From contig CM046453.1 in NCBI GenBank assembly GCA_025506515.1, positions 32,684,215 to 32,748,214 of the forward strand: a stretch of 64,000 nt of DNA, read 5' to 3'. The notes under the pieces are model-generated. The model saw only the letters and a list, made by a program, of their open reading frames with translations, ran no database searches and was not told where the DNA came from. Below, in pieces: positions 1 through 10,470 of the stretch. Position 1 is the first letter of the stretch; each line of letters begins with the position of its first letter. Made by a program: the position numbers and the translations under genes. The DNA is from Flaveria trinervia (Eukaryota > Streptophyta > Magnoliopsida > Asterales > Asteraceae).

Positions 1-1605
1 AAACCATTCAAGCAATCATACACATATATCATACATGGTTAACATTCAAATGGATCACACGTATGCTATATTATCCAGGTGTATCACTTAGATCACCATA
101 CAACCAAGTATCATACAAGACATGCGAATCTAGAACATTAACATGTCTACTAGTTATAACACAACTAACATGCCACACAAAGATCAAATCACGCACCACA
201 TGCCATGTGAAGCCACTCACGACTTCACATCCTAAACCCTGCCAATCAAACTAAGTAGGGGCCTCAGATTCGCACGCGTGTATGATGATCACATTCACAT
301 TCATTAACCATGTTCCTTGCATTCAACATACACCACAACAATCAATTTCTAGTCCCAAACATGATGTCTTAACTACTAACCAACATCAACATCATACATG
401 ATCATCAAAGTCCAAACATCACTCATGACTATCCAAGCATCCTATACAACTAATTTAACATGTTCTATCACATTAGAATTCATCCATGAACATACTTACA
501 TGCTCCTAGCATCCCAAACATGTTCCAACTATCATCCTCAAACTTTGTGCAAATAAAGTTTCCCTTTTAGGAAAGTACATTCCATCATCCATCAAACACT
601 CAATGTATTCATGAATTCATCACAATTATACCATTTCAAGCTCATAACAACATCTAGCCATGGTCAACAATGCCTAATCATCATAATCTATTAATCATCA
701 TGAACAAAAGTTTCTACTTTTGGCAAGATATGAACAACAACATTCATTCTAAGATTTTTGGCATTCATATCAACAATCTAACATCTAATCATCATCATGA
801 ACACATCAAAAACATCAATCCATCACTAGATCATCATGTCATAAAAATAAAGTTACTATTATTAGTAACCTATGAACACCAACTTCAATTCATCAATTTC
901 TTGCAAGATCAATGTATCCTAGAATTCATACAACCTACTAATCATTATACATTCATCAAACAATCATCAACTTCACATAATCACACTAATTTTGAATTAG
1001 GGTTTGCCTAAGATCAAAGTTCATGATCAATCCATTAAAAACATACAATTCATGCATAATCAACGTTAAACAACATGTATTCAATCCAACTAGCATACTA
1101 ACATCATCAAACAACATCAAATTATACCCCATGAAGATACAAAATCGAATTAGGGTTCGGCCCTAACAAGAAATCCATAAAAACACCAAAACTAACCTTA
1201 ATTCTTTCCAAGGAACACGATTTTGATGTAGTTAACTTGTTTTATAGCTTGAAACCGAATCAAAATCGCAAGGATGTGCTTGTTCTTGGCTGATTTCGAA
1301 GTGAACAGGTGTAGGGTGATGATTTGTGGCCGAATGGGGTGGGAGGCTAGGGTTTGGAGTTGTTTTGTTTATGTTAATTTACATATTTATCCTTTAAACC
1401 CTTGTAATTTGTATTTTATCAAAACTAGACTTTAAACTCTTTGTAAAGTGTTTTTAACTTAATAATATAAGGATATAAACTAATGAAAATCATTATATAT
1501 TTTATCTTTATAAAAACACAAGACATACGAATAAATAGGCATGTTTCCGTGTTACGCGATTAATTTCCTAATTAACATTTAAAACCTGCAAACACATAAC
1601 CATAA
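1..1605 (-). mobile_element. Ty3/gypsy LTR, distal part (interrupted)
   Basis: This stretch has no gene; the short reading frames in it are chance. It is AT-rich, with a G-rich patch near 1310-1370 resembling the leader side of long gypsy LTRs. Copia element 1 is inserted after 1605 with a CATAA target duplication, and the same LTR resumes at 13608. Its first bases on the minus strand, TGTGACATCC, lie at 13768 next to a polypurine-type sequence, which sets the orientation. The other end is outside the window, so the LTR is at least about 1.77 kb. Assignment to Ty3/gypsy (chromovirus type) rests on the terminus and flank, not on a domain. Confidence 0.6.
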
Positions 1606-1786
1606 TGTTGGACCAAAAGAACCAATGAGCCTTATCAGAAAACCCTCCAAGTCCCACAGACATTACAACTGCTGAAGAAGATCACAACAGCTGAAGATAT
1701 CAGCTGATTACAAGGTCTGAAGACAAAGTCTGAAGACAAGATCTGAAGATTTCTACTGAAGACAAAGACTGAAGACCAGAGTGATC

Positions 1787-1898
1787 AGTAGTTGTCACAA
1801 CAGCTGAAGTTATTAACTTCAGTAGTTGTCACAACAGCTGAAGTTATTTACTTCAGTAGTTGTCACAACAGCTGAAGTTATTAACTTCAGTAGTTGTG
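1787..1898 (+). repeat. 34-bp tandem repeat in the LTR U3
   Basis: Three 34-bp units start at 1787, 1821 and 1855, with a partial fourth at 1889. Each holds AGTAGTTGTCACAACAGCTG followed by the palindrome GAAGTTATTAACTTC, so the tract can fold into hairpins. The 3' LTR keeps only about two degenerate units. Confidence 0.9.
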
Positions 1899-2052
1899 AT
1901 GGTTTTCCTTTTCAGTTTTTGTAATTTACCTTTCAGTAGTTTTAGTTTAGTAGTTTTATGTTCTTGTACTTAGCATTCTCTGAGATATAATCAGTTGTTG
2001 AGAACATTCTCAGTAGCTTGCATAGTTTCAGTTGTTTGTATAATTCTGTTAG

Positions 2053-2099
2053 ATGTCACTATCAAGTGACATTAGCAGACGTCATATTCCTTATATAAG
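2053..2099 (+). promoter_or_regulatory. LTR core promoter of copia element 1
   Basis: An inverted repeat (ATGTCACT at 2053-2060, AGTGACAT at 2065-2072) is followed by a bZIP-type GACGTCAT at 2078-2085 and a TATA box TATATAAG at 2092-2099. The same order is kept in the LTRs of elements 2 and 3, where the minus strand reads TATATAAG. This is the expected Pol II promoter for genomic RNA. Confidence 0.7.
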
Positions 2100-2310
2100 G
2101 AATGTTGACCTAATTGTAACGTGTGACTTTCAGCCACCATGAAAGCATTTGAATGAAATATTCCTTTTGCAGAATTCTCTCTCTCTCTCTATAACCGTGT
2201 ACTATTCCATTGAATATCAATTGAGTTCTTGCTAAATTGTCTAATTCATTGTTCGAATTCCGCTGCAATCTACTCTAATTAATCAAACTTAAATCACTGA
2301 TCCTAACAAA

Positions 2311-2322
2311 TGGTATTAGAGC
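2311..2322 (+). other. Primer binding site, initiator-Met tRNA
   Basis: TGGTATTAGAGC starts two bases after the LTR. The usual plant copia site is TGGTATCAGAGC, so one base differs here; elements 2 and 5 have the canonical form. Confidence 0.88.
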
Positions 2323-2537
2323 AGGTTAATCATTGATCGATCTAACAATTGATCATTGAAACTGCTATTTCGATATCTAAGTTTGATCGAATTAGCATAT
2401 TTGCAAGAATTGGTTATAGAGATTGAATTTCTGCTGCTTTCGGTTATTTGCTTTGACATTTCTCTTGGTTCGTATTGAGTTTGTTGTGTTTTGCGCTAAA
2501 TCGGTTAAAACTTAATTGAATTTGATTGAATCTAAGA

Positions 2538-4976
2538 ACGACTACTCCTTCTAATGACCCTCACAATACTGGCTCCTCAACCAAGCCTCCGATGCTGGTT
2601 AGGACTGAGTATAACATATGGCAATGAAGAATGCTCCATCACCTGTCTGTTAACAGTTCAGGTTGTTGGACATCTATGGTACATGGTCCACACAAGCCTA
2701 TGGTGAACAATCCGGAAACCAACCAAGTGGTTCTGAAGAAGAAGGAATAACACTCAAATGAGGATCGAAAACTATTTGAGATTGATGCTAAAGCCCTTGG
2801 AATTCTGGCCATGGCACTACCGAATGAAATCTATTATGGGCTTATGCATCATGAAACTTCTCATGACCACTGGAATGCATTGAAAGAATAATTTGGTGGA
2901 ACAGATGAGGTCTTAGCAAACAACAAAGAAATCCTTGCCCAACAATATGAGACATTCTCTCATAGGAAGGGTGAGACACTGACTCAACAGTGTGAGAGTT
3001 TTTCCTCTTTGATCTCTGAGCTGAAAATGGTCAAACATGAATACACTAATAGCCAGATAAACAACAGATTCCTCAGATCACTGCCTGAGAGATGGGACAC
3101 ATATACCATTGTCCTACGCTCCAGTGCAAATCTGGATAGCCTATCTCTCACCCAACTCCATGGGAAACTGCCTACATTTGGAAGAGAGATAGAGCAGAAA
3201 AGGAAATTGGCATCATTAGGAAAGATCACTAATGACTTTGTACCAGGGAACACTGCCTTGGTTGGTCATGAGTCAGAATATGCTGCATCAGAAAGCCGTT
3301 ATGATGAGCATATAGATTTCTCTTCAAATAGTTCTAATCATGCATTTGTTAGTGTTGATAGTCAGTCAGGTTGTAATAATGACAATTTGTGCTTCATTAT
3401 CGATGATTTGAAAGGTTTTGCTAATGATGACTTAGAAGAGATGAATATTCTGAACCAAATGGCCTTGATTAATATCAGATCTCAAAAGTTCTACAAGAGA
3501 ACTGGAAGGAAATTTCCAGGACTCTCTGGCAAAACCAAAGTTGGTTTTGACAAGAGTAAGTTGAGGTGTTACAAATACCATAGGCTTGGGCACTTTGCAA
3601 GAGAGTGTAGATCAACTGGATCTAACTCCTCTGCACCCTTTGTGTCTTTTCCAAGCAATAGTTCACAAAACAGAGGGCAACATCCTGCTAGTTCTGGTCA
3701 TCACTCACAACCTCTATCTCCTACATATTTTGTCCCTCAGGGTCCAATGCCATATCCATATCCCTGCTATTACATGGCACAACCAAATCAATTTCAAGTT
3801 CCTATTGCACAACAACCTCAAGCCTTACCTAAGCCTCAACCATCTCAATCACAACCCCATCACAGCTTCATCACCCCTGGTGCTGTTGACTGGAGCAGTT
3901 TACCAGATGATCTTTCTGGTAATGAGCAATTATTTGCTAGTGATGGTCAACATGGTGGTGAACATCCTTTTGGTAATCTTGCTCTCATGGCCCTGGAGTC
4001 TACTGAGGGTTCATGCTCCAATGAATCTTCATCACAGGTAACCCAGGTATCCTCTGAGGCTAAGGCCAAGCTATGTTCTGAATCTTGCATAGCTGCATTT
4101 ATCTCTATTAGAGAGGCAAATGTAGCTTTAATAAATCAAAATCTTGAGCTTGAGCAAACCTTTTCCAAAAGAAAAGCTGAGTATGAGTCTGTCCTTAAAG
4201 ATAAAGATGGTGAGATTTATAAGCTTAAATGCCAATTAAATGATGAAAAGGCTAAGGTTGAGGTCATTCTTGAGAACCACAGAGATCTCAAAGAAACACT
4301 TGCAGCTACCCAAGTTGAGTGTGACCGCTGGGTATCATCCTACAAGGGATTTGAAATGCTTCTCAGCAAGCAAACAGCTTCGAATGTGAAGTTTGGAATA
4401 GGTTACAATCACATTGCACCACCAATAGATTTTACTCCAAAATCAATAGTAAAACCTGAAGGTGAAAGTAATTTCCAAACCACATCATCATGTGTACCAT
4501 CCTCAAGAGATCACCCAAAATCAGAAGATGAAATCAGTGTTGATACCTCAGCAAATCAATTGCCTGATGGGTTAACTACTGATAAGCACATGAAGCTGAG
4601 TACTTCAGATGTTGTCCCTCAAAGTACCTCAAGTACTAAAGGGCAAGTTACAACATCTAAAAAGCATTTCAAATCAACTGAAATAAAAGGATTAACAATT
4701 GCTGAGGAATCTATCATACGGTCTTTCAGGACGGATAGAGAACAGCTGAAGAACAAGTCTTCAGTTGTTACACATCCTTCTGTACTTAATACAAGTACTG
4801 AAAGGAGGAAAGTACTGAAGATCACACCTTCAATAGTTTCCACTTCAGCAGTTGATCAATCCATGATGAAGAATAAGCCATGTGACATATGTGGTAAATT
4901 CAATCATCTTTCTGATGAATGTTGGTACAAAAAGGGTTCCAACTCAACAGAGATAAGCTCATTAAAATGCAGATGA
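2538..4976 (+). pseudogene. gag: gag (capsid-nucleocapsid), copia element 1
   Basis: This gag would form the virus-like particle and bind RNA. One frame runs from 2538 to 4976, broken by stops at 2625, 2748 and 2889; the last 655 codons (from 3009) are open. The expected start codon is ACG where element 2 has ATG. A UBN2-type copia capsid region spans roughly 2780-3200. A first zinc knuckle near 3563-3610 has lost its second cysteine (CYKYHRLGHFAREC). A coiled coil follows near 4060-4370. A second, intact CX2CX4HX4C knuckle (CDICGKFNHLSDEC) lies near 4879-4920. Pro/Gln-rich sequence separates the first knuckle from the coil. Such a large two-knuckle gag fits Sireviruses. Confidence 0.88.
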
Positions 4977-5122
4977 TCAAATGAAAAATGAGTTGAGACC
5001 AAGTTTGTACCACAGTCATCCCAAATTGATAAACCTAAGGCTTCACCCAAATACAAAAAGAAGGATAGGGTTTATCATAAAACACTGATAGTGTTCCTCA
5101 TGATAAAAATCAGACTAAGTCT

Positions 5123-5440
5123 GTGAATTTCAAGGAGGAAATGGTGGGCCACAAGAACTCATCAAAAACAAGTACTGATGTGTCACAAGAGCTGAAAGCT
5201 TTAGCTACAAATCAGACACAACTTGTTATGATGGTTCAGTATTTGTTGGGGAGAGTTAACCAACTAGATGCACCTGTGATCAAACCACTAAAAAGGTATT
5301 CCAAGCCCAAATCCAAGGAATCCATTTCAGCACCATCTCCACCTTCATCGGTTGTTAATCATGAGAAACAAGTTATGGTTAAATCTGTTGATGAAAATAG
5401 ACCCAAAACCAAAAAGGTTTGGGTCTCAAAACCTAACTAG
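5123..5440 (+). pseudogene. gag: gag C-terminal segment
   Basis: A 105-codon open segment follows a broken stretch after the second knuckle. It contains the conserved TQLVMMVQ..LLGRVNQLDAP stretch, also present in element 2, and ends with KVWVSKPN and TAG. Element 5 ends the same region with KAWVPNPN and TAA, so a stop between gag and protease seems to be a family feature. It is in a different frame from the protease that follows. Confidence 0.78.
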
Positions 5441-5453
5441 TTCCTTGTGATGA

Positions 5454-5803
5454 ATGCAGGGTTCTTCAGCATGCCAAAGAAGCATCTGGTATGTAGAGAG
5501 TGGAGGATCTATGCATATGACAGGGAGCAGAGTTCTTCTTAATGACTACTCTCAAGGAAAGAAGGGATTTGTTTCATTTGGAAATGATGCTAAGGTTACA
5601 TCATCGGGAAAGGATATGTGTCTAATGGAGAAATCAGATTTGATGATGTTAACCATGTGGAGAATCTCAAGTATATTCTACTGAGTGTCAGTCGGATGTG
5701 TGATAAAGGGCATGTTGCACTTTTCACAAGCCAGAACTGCAGGATTCTGTCTTCCACAGTTCTGAGGCTGATTGCAAGGTATGGGATGAACATACTCTCC
5801 TGA
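5454..5803 (+). pseudogene. Retroviral-type aspartic protease remnant
   Basis: The protease would cut the Gag-Pol polyprotein. The active-site region reads WYVESGGSMHMTG, whereas the copia family norm is a WYxDSG-type motif, so the catalytic Asp is Glu here. The frame then breaks: one frame covers 5454-5684 and another covers 5618-5803, the latter carrying the conserved NLKYxLLSVSxMCDKG stretch that leads into integrase. Both the lost Asp and the frameshift make it inactive. Confidence 0.82.
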
Positions 5804-5838
5804 AGGCCAACAGGATTGGAAGAGTATATGCCCTGGAT

Positions 5839-6579
5839 TTGTCAAAGAAGATTGATTTGAAGGGTCATCGTTGCCTGTTCTCCAAAGCCTCTCCTCAGGA
5901 ATCTAAACTGTGGCACAGAAGACTGGGTCATGTAAATCTCAAAAACATGAATCAGCTGATCCACAATAGTTTAGTGCGAGGTCTACCAATAAAGGAGTTC
6001 CATTGTGATGAAACCTGCACTGCTTGTTTGAAAAGAAAACATCACAAAGTCTCATTCCCTCCTATTGAAGAACCTAAGTCCACTGCCTGCTTGTTTTTAC
6101 TGCACATGGATCTATATGGTCCTGTGAGAGTGATGAGCATGGCAAAGAAGAAATACTGTCTGGTAATTGTGGATGATTACTCTAGATTTGTATGGACTTT
6201 CTTCTTGCAATCAAAGGATGAGGTTGCTCAGACGATTATAAACTTTGTGTTGTATGTTGAGAAGCAGTATTCCCTATCAGTCAAGTGTATAAGGAGTGAT
6301 AATAGAACAGAATTCAGAAACCATACACTTGATGATTTTTATCTCTCAAAGGGAATCAAGAGGCAGTTTAGCATCCCAAGGACTCCAGAACTAAATGGAG
6401 TAGTGGAGAGAAACAACAGGACCCTAATTGAAGCTGCAAGGTCCATGTTGGCCGACTCTGGTTTGCCATTGACCTTTTGGGCTGAAGCTGTCAACATAGC
6501 TTGCTATGTGCAGAATAGAGTTTTAGTAAATCAGAGGTTGATGAAGACTCCATATGAATACATCATTTGGCTCCTCTAA
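5839..6579 (+). pseudogene. int: Integrase, zinc and catalytic domains, copia element 1
   Basis: Integrase inserts the cDNA into the genome. The GAG-pre-integrase/HHCC region shows LWHRRLGHVN and CTACLKRKH. The catalytic core shows the first Asp in LHMDLYGP, the second in RSDNRTEF and the Glu in NGVVERNNRT, so all three acidic residues remain. The frame runs 246 codons into the post-core segment and then stops. The rest of the domain continues in another frame from 6567, so one small indel separates them. Confidence 0.9.
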
Positions 6580-8089
6580 TTTCATTCTTCAAAGCCTTTG
6601 GGTGTCCTTATTTCATTCTCAACACAAAGGATCAACTCCACAAATTTGATCCTAAGGTGGATGCAGGGTATTTTGTAGGATATTCATCCACATGCAAGGC
6701 TTACAGAGTCTTCAACTGCAGAACAAAGATAGTTGAAGAAACCTTGCATGTGAAGTTCAATGAATCTCCTAAGGATAAAATTCCACAAAACCTTGTGGAG
6801 TTGTTTGATCTGGATATACTGCAATACGTTCCTTATCAACCTCCAGCTGTTGTATATCATGTGAATAAATCATCTTCTGCAGCAAGTCTTCCACCTAGTG
6901 GTACTGAAGATGATGATGATATCAGTACTCACCTTTTCAAGTTTAGTGATCAACTGCCTGAGTCTACTAAACTTGATGTTCCTGTAGCTTCAGCAGCTCC
7001 ATCCATAACAAATGCTGATCAGATTTCTGACTCCTCAACATCATTTGAATTGCCATCTCATACTTGGTTTCAAGAGTCTGAATCAACATCTGTTGCTGCT
7101 GAACCTGCTACAAACACTTGCACTGATCTTATAGTGTACCAAGAGCTGAAGAATCACCCCATGTCTCAAATCATTGGTGATATCAATCCTGGTGTCTCAA
7201 CCAGAAGTCAATTGTCCAACTTCTGCTTCTATGCTCTCTTCATCAGTCAACTAGAGCCAAAGAACTATCATGTTGCTTTAAGAGATAATGGATGGGTTGA
7301 AGCCATGCAGCTTGAGCTACTTCAGTTCAAAAAGCAGCAAGTGTGGGAACTGGTTCCTCTACCCCCAGGTAAGTGTGCAATAGGCACTAAGTGGGTGTTT
7401 AGGAATAAAACTGATGTAAATGGGCTTATTGTCAAGAACAAGGATAGACTGGTTGTATAGAGGTTTTCACAAGAATAAGGTATTGATTATGATGAAACCT
7501 TTGCCCATGTAGCCAGACTGGAGGCAATTAGATTGTTCTTAGCCTATGCTGCATTCCACAATCTTAATGTTTTTCAAATGGATGTTAGAAGTGCTTTTTA
7601 TATGGAAAAATAAAAGAAGAGGTTTATGTGTGTCAACCACCAGGTTTTGAGGACAATAAACATCCTGATTGGGTGTATAAACTTGATAAGGCTCTTTATG
7701 AATTGAAGCAAGTTCCTAGAGCCTGGTATGAAACACTTTCAAATTTTCTTCTTCAAAATAATTTCACTAGACGCTCCATAGATAAAATTTTGTTTATTAA
7801 GAAAGTGGATCAGCATAAGCTACTTGTTCAAATTTATGTTGATGATATAATTTTTGCATCCTCTGATCCCCAGTTATGTGATGATTTTACAAGTTAAATG
7901 AAACAAAAGTTTGAAATGAGTGCAATGGGAGAACTACAGTTCTTTCTAGGCTTGCAAATCAAACAAAAGGCTGATGGAACCTTCATTCATCAGTCAAAAT
8001 ATACAAAAAATCTTTTGAATAAGTTTGATTTTCAAAACTGCAAGCTCTGTTCTACTCCCAGTGCAACCCACACAACTGGATGTAGATGA
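6567..8089 (+). pseudogene. Integrase C-terminus and reverse transcriptase, copia element 1
   Basis: A 297-codon frame carries the integrase tail (FGCPYFILNTKDQ, AGYFVGYSS), an acidic linker and the start of the reverse transcriptase (NGWVEAMQLELLQF, GTKWVFRNK). It stops at 7458 inside the RLVVQGF region. After further stops and a frameshift near 7600, an 89-codon piece carries the catalytic YVDDIIFAS. A stop at 7895 precedes the thumb/connection segment (MSAMGELQFFLGLQI). All the usual copia RT blocks are present, but at least four lesions divide them. Confidence 0.9.
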
Positions 8090-8661
8090 GAAAGGTAAAG
8101 CTGTTGATGAAACACTTTACACATGTATGATTGGGTCCTTGATGTACTTAACAGCTTCTAGACCAGATATTATGTGCAACTTGTGTTTGTGCTAGATTTC
8201 AGGCTGCTCCTAAAGAGTCTCATTTGATTGCAGTCAAGAGGATCTTTTATATCTTCAAGGTACACAATCTCTAGGTCTTTGGTATTCCACTGGACACACT
8301 TGCAAATTAGTTGCTTTTTCTGATAGTGACTATGTAGGGTGTAAGTTAACGAGAAAGTCAACTTCTGGTGGATGTCAATTCCTAGGCAACTGTTTGATTT
8401 CTTAGCAGAGTAAGAAACAAACATCTGTTGCTACATCCACTGCTGAAGCAGAGTACATTGCTGCTACAAGTTGTACACTCAGGTACTCTGGCTTCAGAAC
8501 CAATTAGACATCATTTTATAAAAGATTGTTTTGAAAAGGGTCTAATTAATCCCATGTTTGTGCCTAGTGCTGATGAGCTTGCAGACATTTTTACTAAGCC
8601 TTTGGATAGTTCAACTTTACATAACCTGGTGTTAAGGCTTGGTATGCTACAGCTAGAATAA
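8090..8661 (+). pseudogene. RNase H domain, internally deleted
   Basis: The copia RNase H region is recognisable by LMYLTASRPDIM, AFSDSDYVGC, STAEAEYIAA and, at the end, ADELADIFTKPLD. There are stops and frame changes. Compared with element 2, about 130 bp are missing near 8500, removing the LDYGI to RTKHIAI stretch and with it a catalytic Asp region (LMDSASA). Pol ends at 8661, in the same place as in element 2. Confidence 0.85.
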
Positions 8662-9257
8662 GTGACAACTACTGATGATCTCAGTAAACAAGTACTGATG
8701 ACCATTAGTAATCATGTCACAAATAAGTACTGATAAGTTTTATTCTCAGTTGGTTTCATACCTACTAAAGACTAAATTACTTAAAAAAGTAATGTACTTT
8801 CTGCTAAAAGAAACTGATGCAGTTACAACTACTGATGTCAGTAAAAACAAATAGGTACTGATGTCCTATGAAACAACTGAAAACAGCTAAAAAGTCTGAT
8901 GAGTAAGTGTTGAGGACAGTATGAAACAGCTGAAAAGCTAAGAATTGACGAAAACTACTGTAAGAATTTTCTCTTCAATCGTTTCCACAAACTGTTGTTT
9001 CACCTTAAACAACTAATGACAAAACCATGTCTTCAGTAGTTTCACAACTACTGATGACTAACACCAAGTCCTCAGTTGTTTCTTACACCTGAAGCCAAAA
9101 CCAAGGTTTTCAGTAGTTTCATAACTACTGATGACCAAAACCAAGTCTTCACTTGTTTCAAATGTTTGATAGTTAAAACCAAGTCTTCAGTTGTTTTCAT
9201 ACAACTGATGACAACACCAACACTTTCAGCCGTTTTCTTTTCAGCCTTTTCTTAACC
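8662..9257 (+). repeat. Pol-to-env spacer with short palindromic repeats
   Basis: I see no gene here. The stretch consists of diverged copies of words such as CAACTACTGATGAC, CTTCAGTAGTTTC and AAAACCAAGTCTTC, at loose intervals of about 60 bp between 8990 and 9240. The words pair as inverted repeats. Element 2 has the mirror-image tract at 22262-22952. Many copies contain CAGTTG/CAACTG, which matches the plant MYB core CNGTTR. A regulatory role is inference. Confidence 0.8.
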
Positions 9258-9325
9258 TATAAATACCTGCACTTATAGCTGAACGTTTCATTATCCGTTT
9301 TCTATCCTTTTCTCTCTCAACAATG
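9258..9325 (+). promoter_or_regulatory. Candidate internal promoter of the env-like gene
   Basis: TATAAATA at 9258-9265 is followed by a pyrimidine-rich leader and CAACAATGGCG, a good plant start context, with the ATG at 9323. A start site about 30 nt after the box would leave a leader of about 35 nt. Elements 2, 4 and 5 have a TATA-like box in the same relative position. Confidence 0.55.
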
Positions 9326-10470
9326 GCGACCATGAAACTCAAACCCAAACACAACTGTGTTGCCTACCTCTCAAAATCGGCCTTTTGGAACAAATTTGAT
9401 AATCCCATCGATCTTATGGTGGATTCCCAATACAGAACCCCCTTTCTTTTGAATCCTACCATATACCCCAATTCCTTAAACCAATTCTGAACCAACGTCT
9501 CTGTAACAACCGGTGAAAATCATAGCCAAATCACTCTTCAGTCGTTGGTCAACCAAAAACTGGTGGTAATCACCCCTGACATCATTCGTAAAACCCTAAA
9601 TTTGCATGATGCCACCAGTATTATAGAATACCCGAAAGGAACCATTGATATGTCTTTCATCAACAACGGGTATGAACGAGACTTAAGTGCTACAACCATT
9701 CTCAAAAAGCACTTCCATGATGCTGAAAGACTTATCTTCCACATGGTGAATGTCTGCCTAGCTTCAAAGACATCTTCATGGGATCAGATGTCCTCACGAT
9801 GGCAACAGGTATTCTACTCTATCTTTGAACGACAAACTCTAATTTTTCTAAGATAGTGTTTCTGGAACTTAAGGATCTGGCTCAGAAACCTATGACAAAT
9901 AGATGGCTACTATATCCCAGGTTTCTGATGGCCATAACTTTAAATCAGTTACAATCTGAAGGCCTTGTTGGTCTTGGAGTCCCTGCTCCAGCTGTCTTAG
10001 CTGAGGTATACTCCAGGCATAACTCTGACCCTACTCTCAAAAGGACTGCCCGGCTGCTCAAACCCAAGTAGAGGGAACCCACAGCCTCCACCTCCAGATC
10101 CAAAGTCCCCACCAAACCCAAACCCCAAAAGCCCAAAAAGGCTACTCAGGGAGATGAGTCCCCTGAGGATGCCCCTGTGCCACCAATACAGGAAACACAT
10201 ACTGGTTCTAACCCCCCACTCATGTTAGAGACTCAACCAGCTGAAACCGCACAGGTATCCTCTCCACAGGATCCTATTGCAACCAAATTTGGGGATACCA
10301 CATTACTAGAACCTATCTCAGTTGAGAAGGTTACCATTGAAGAGCATCTCTCACCTCGGGTGCAATCTGCTTCTGACCATCTCCAATTGCAACCGCCCCT
10401 CAAAGCCCAACCCTTAGTTGCTAAAGTGCTGAGTGCCTCATTCCTCACCCCCTCCCCAGAAACCAATTAA
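9323..10470 (+). pseudogene. Env-like ORF, N-terminal domain, copia element 1
   Basis: This is the gene in the env-like position of Sireviruses; its function is unknown. The start MATMKLKPKHN matches MATMQLKPRHN in element 2. It has one stop at 9488, a frameshift near 9850 and a stop at 10069; the segments 9545-9856, 9856-10071 and 10177-10470 are open. Conserved points are VVITPDIIRKTLNL, KKHFHDAERLIFHMVNVCL and LYPRFLMAI. The last part is rich in Pro, Ser, Thr and Gln. I see no clear signal peptide or membrane helix, so 'env' is a positional name only. Confidence 0.72.

Larger units (their letters stand above)
1606..2308 (+). repeat. 5' LTR of copia element 1
   Basis: The 703-bp LTR runs from TGTTGGACC to CCTAACA. 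Its U3 part is packed with short words such as CTTCAGTAGTTGT and ACAGCTGAAG. A TATATAAG box lies at 2092-2099, and a TC dinucleotide run near 2175-2190 falls in the transcribed part. The 3' copy at 12939 is 39 bp shorter, mainly because it has fewer 34-bp repeats. Confidence 0.93.

Noticed and set aside
63..1011. Small open frames (63 and 113 codons) in the first kilobase
   Set aside because: They have low-complexity His/Asn/Thr composition from AT-rich LTR sequence and no recognisable motif.
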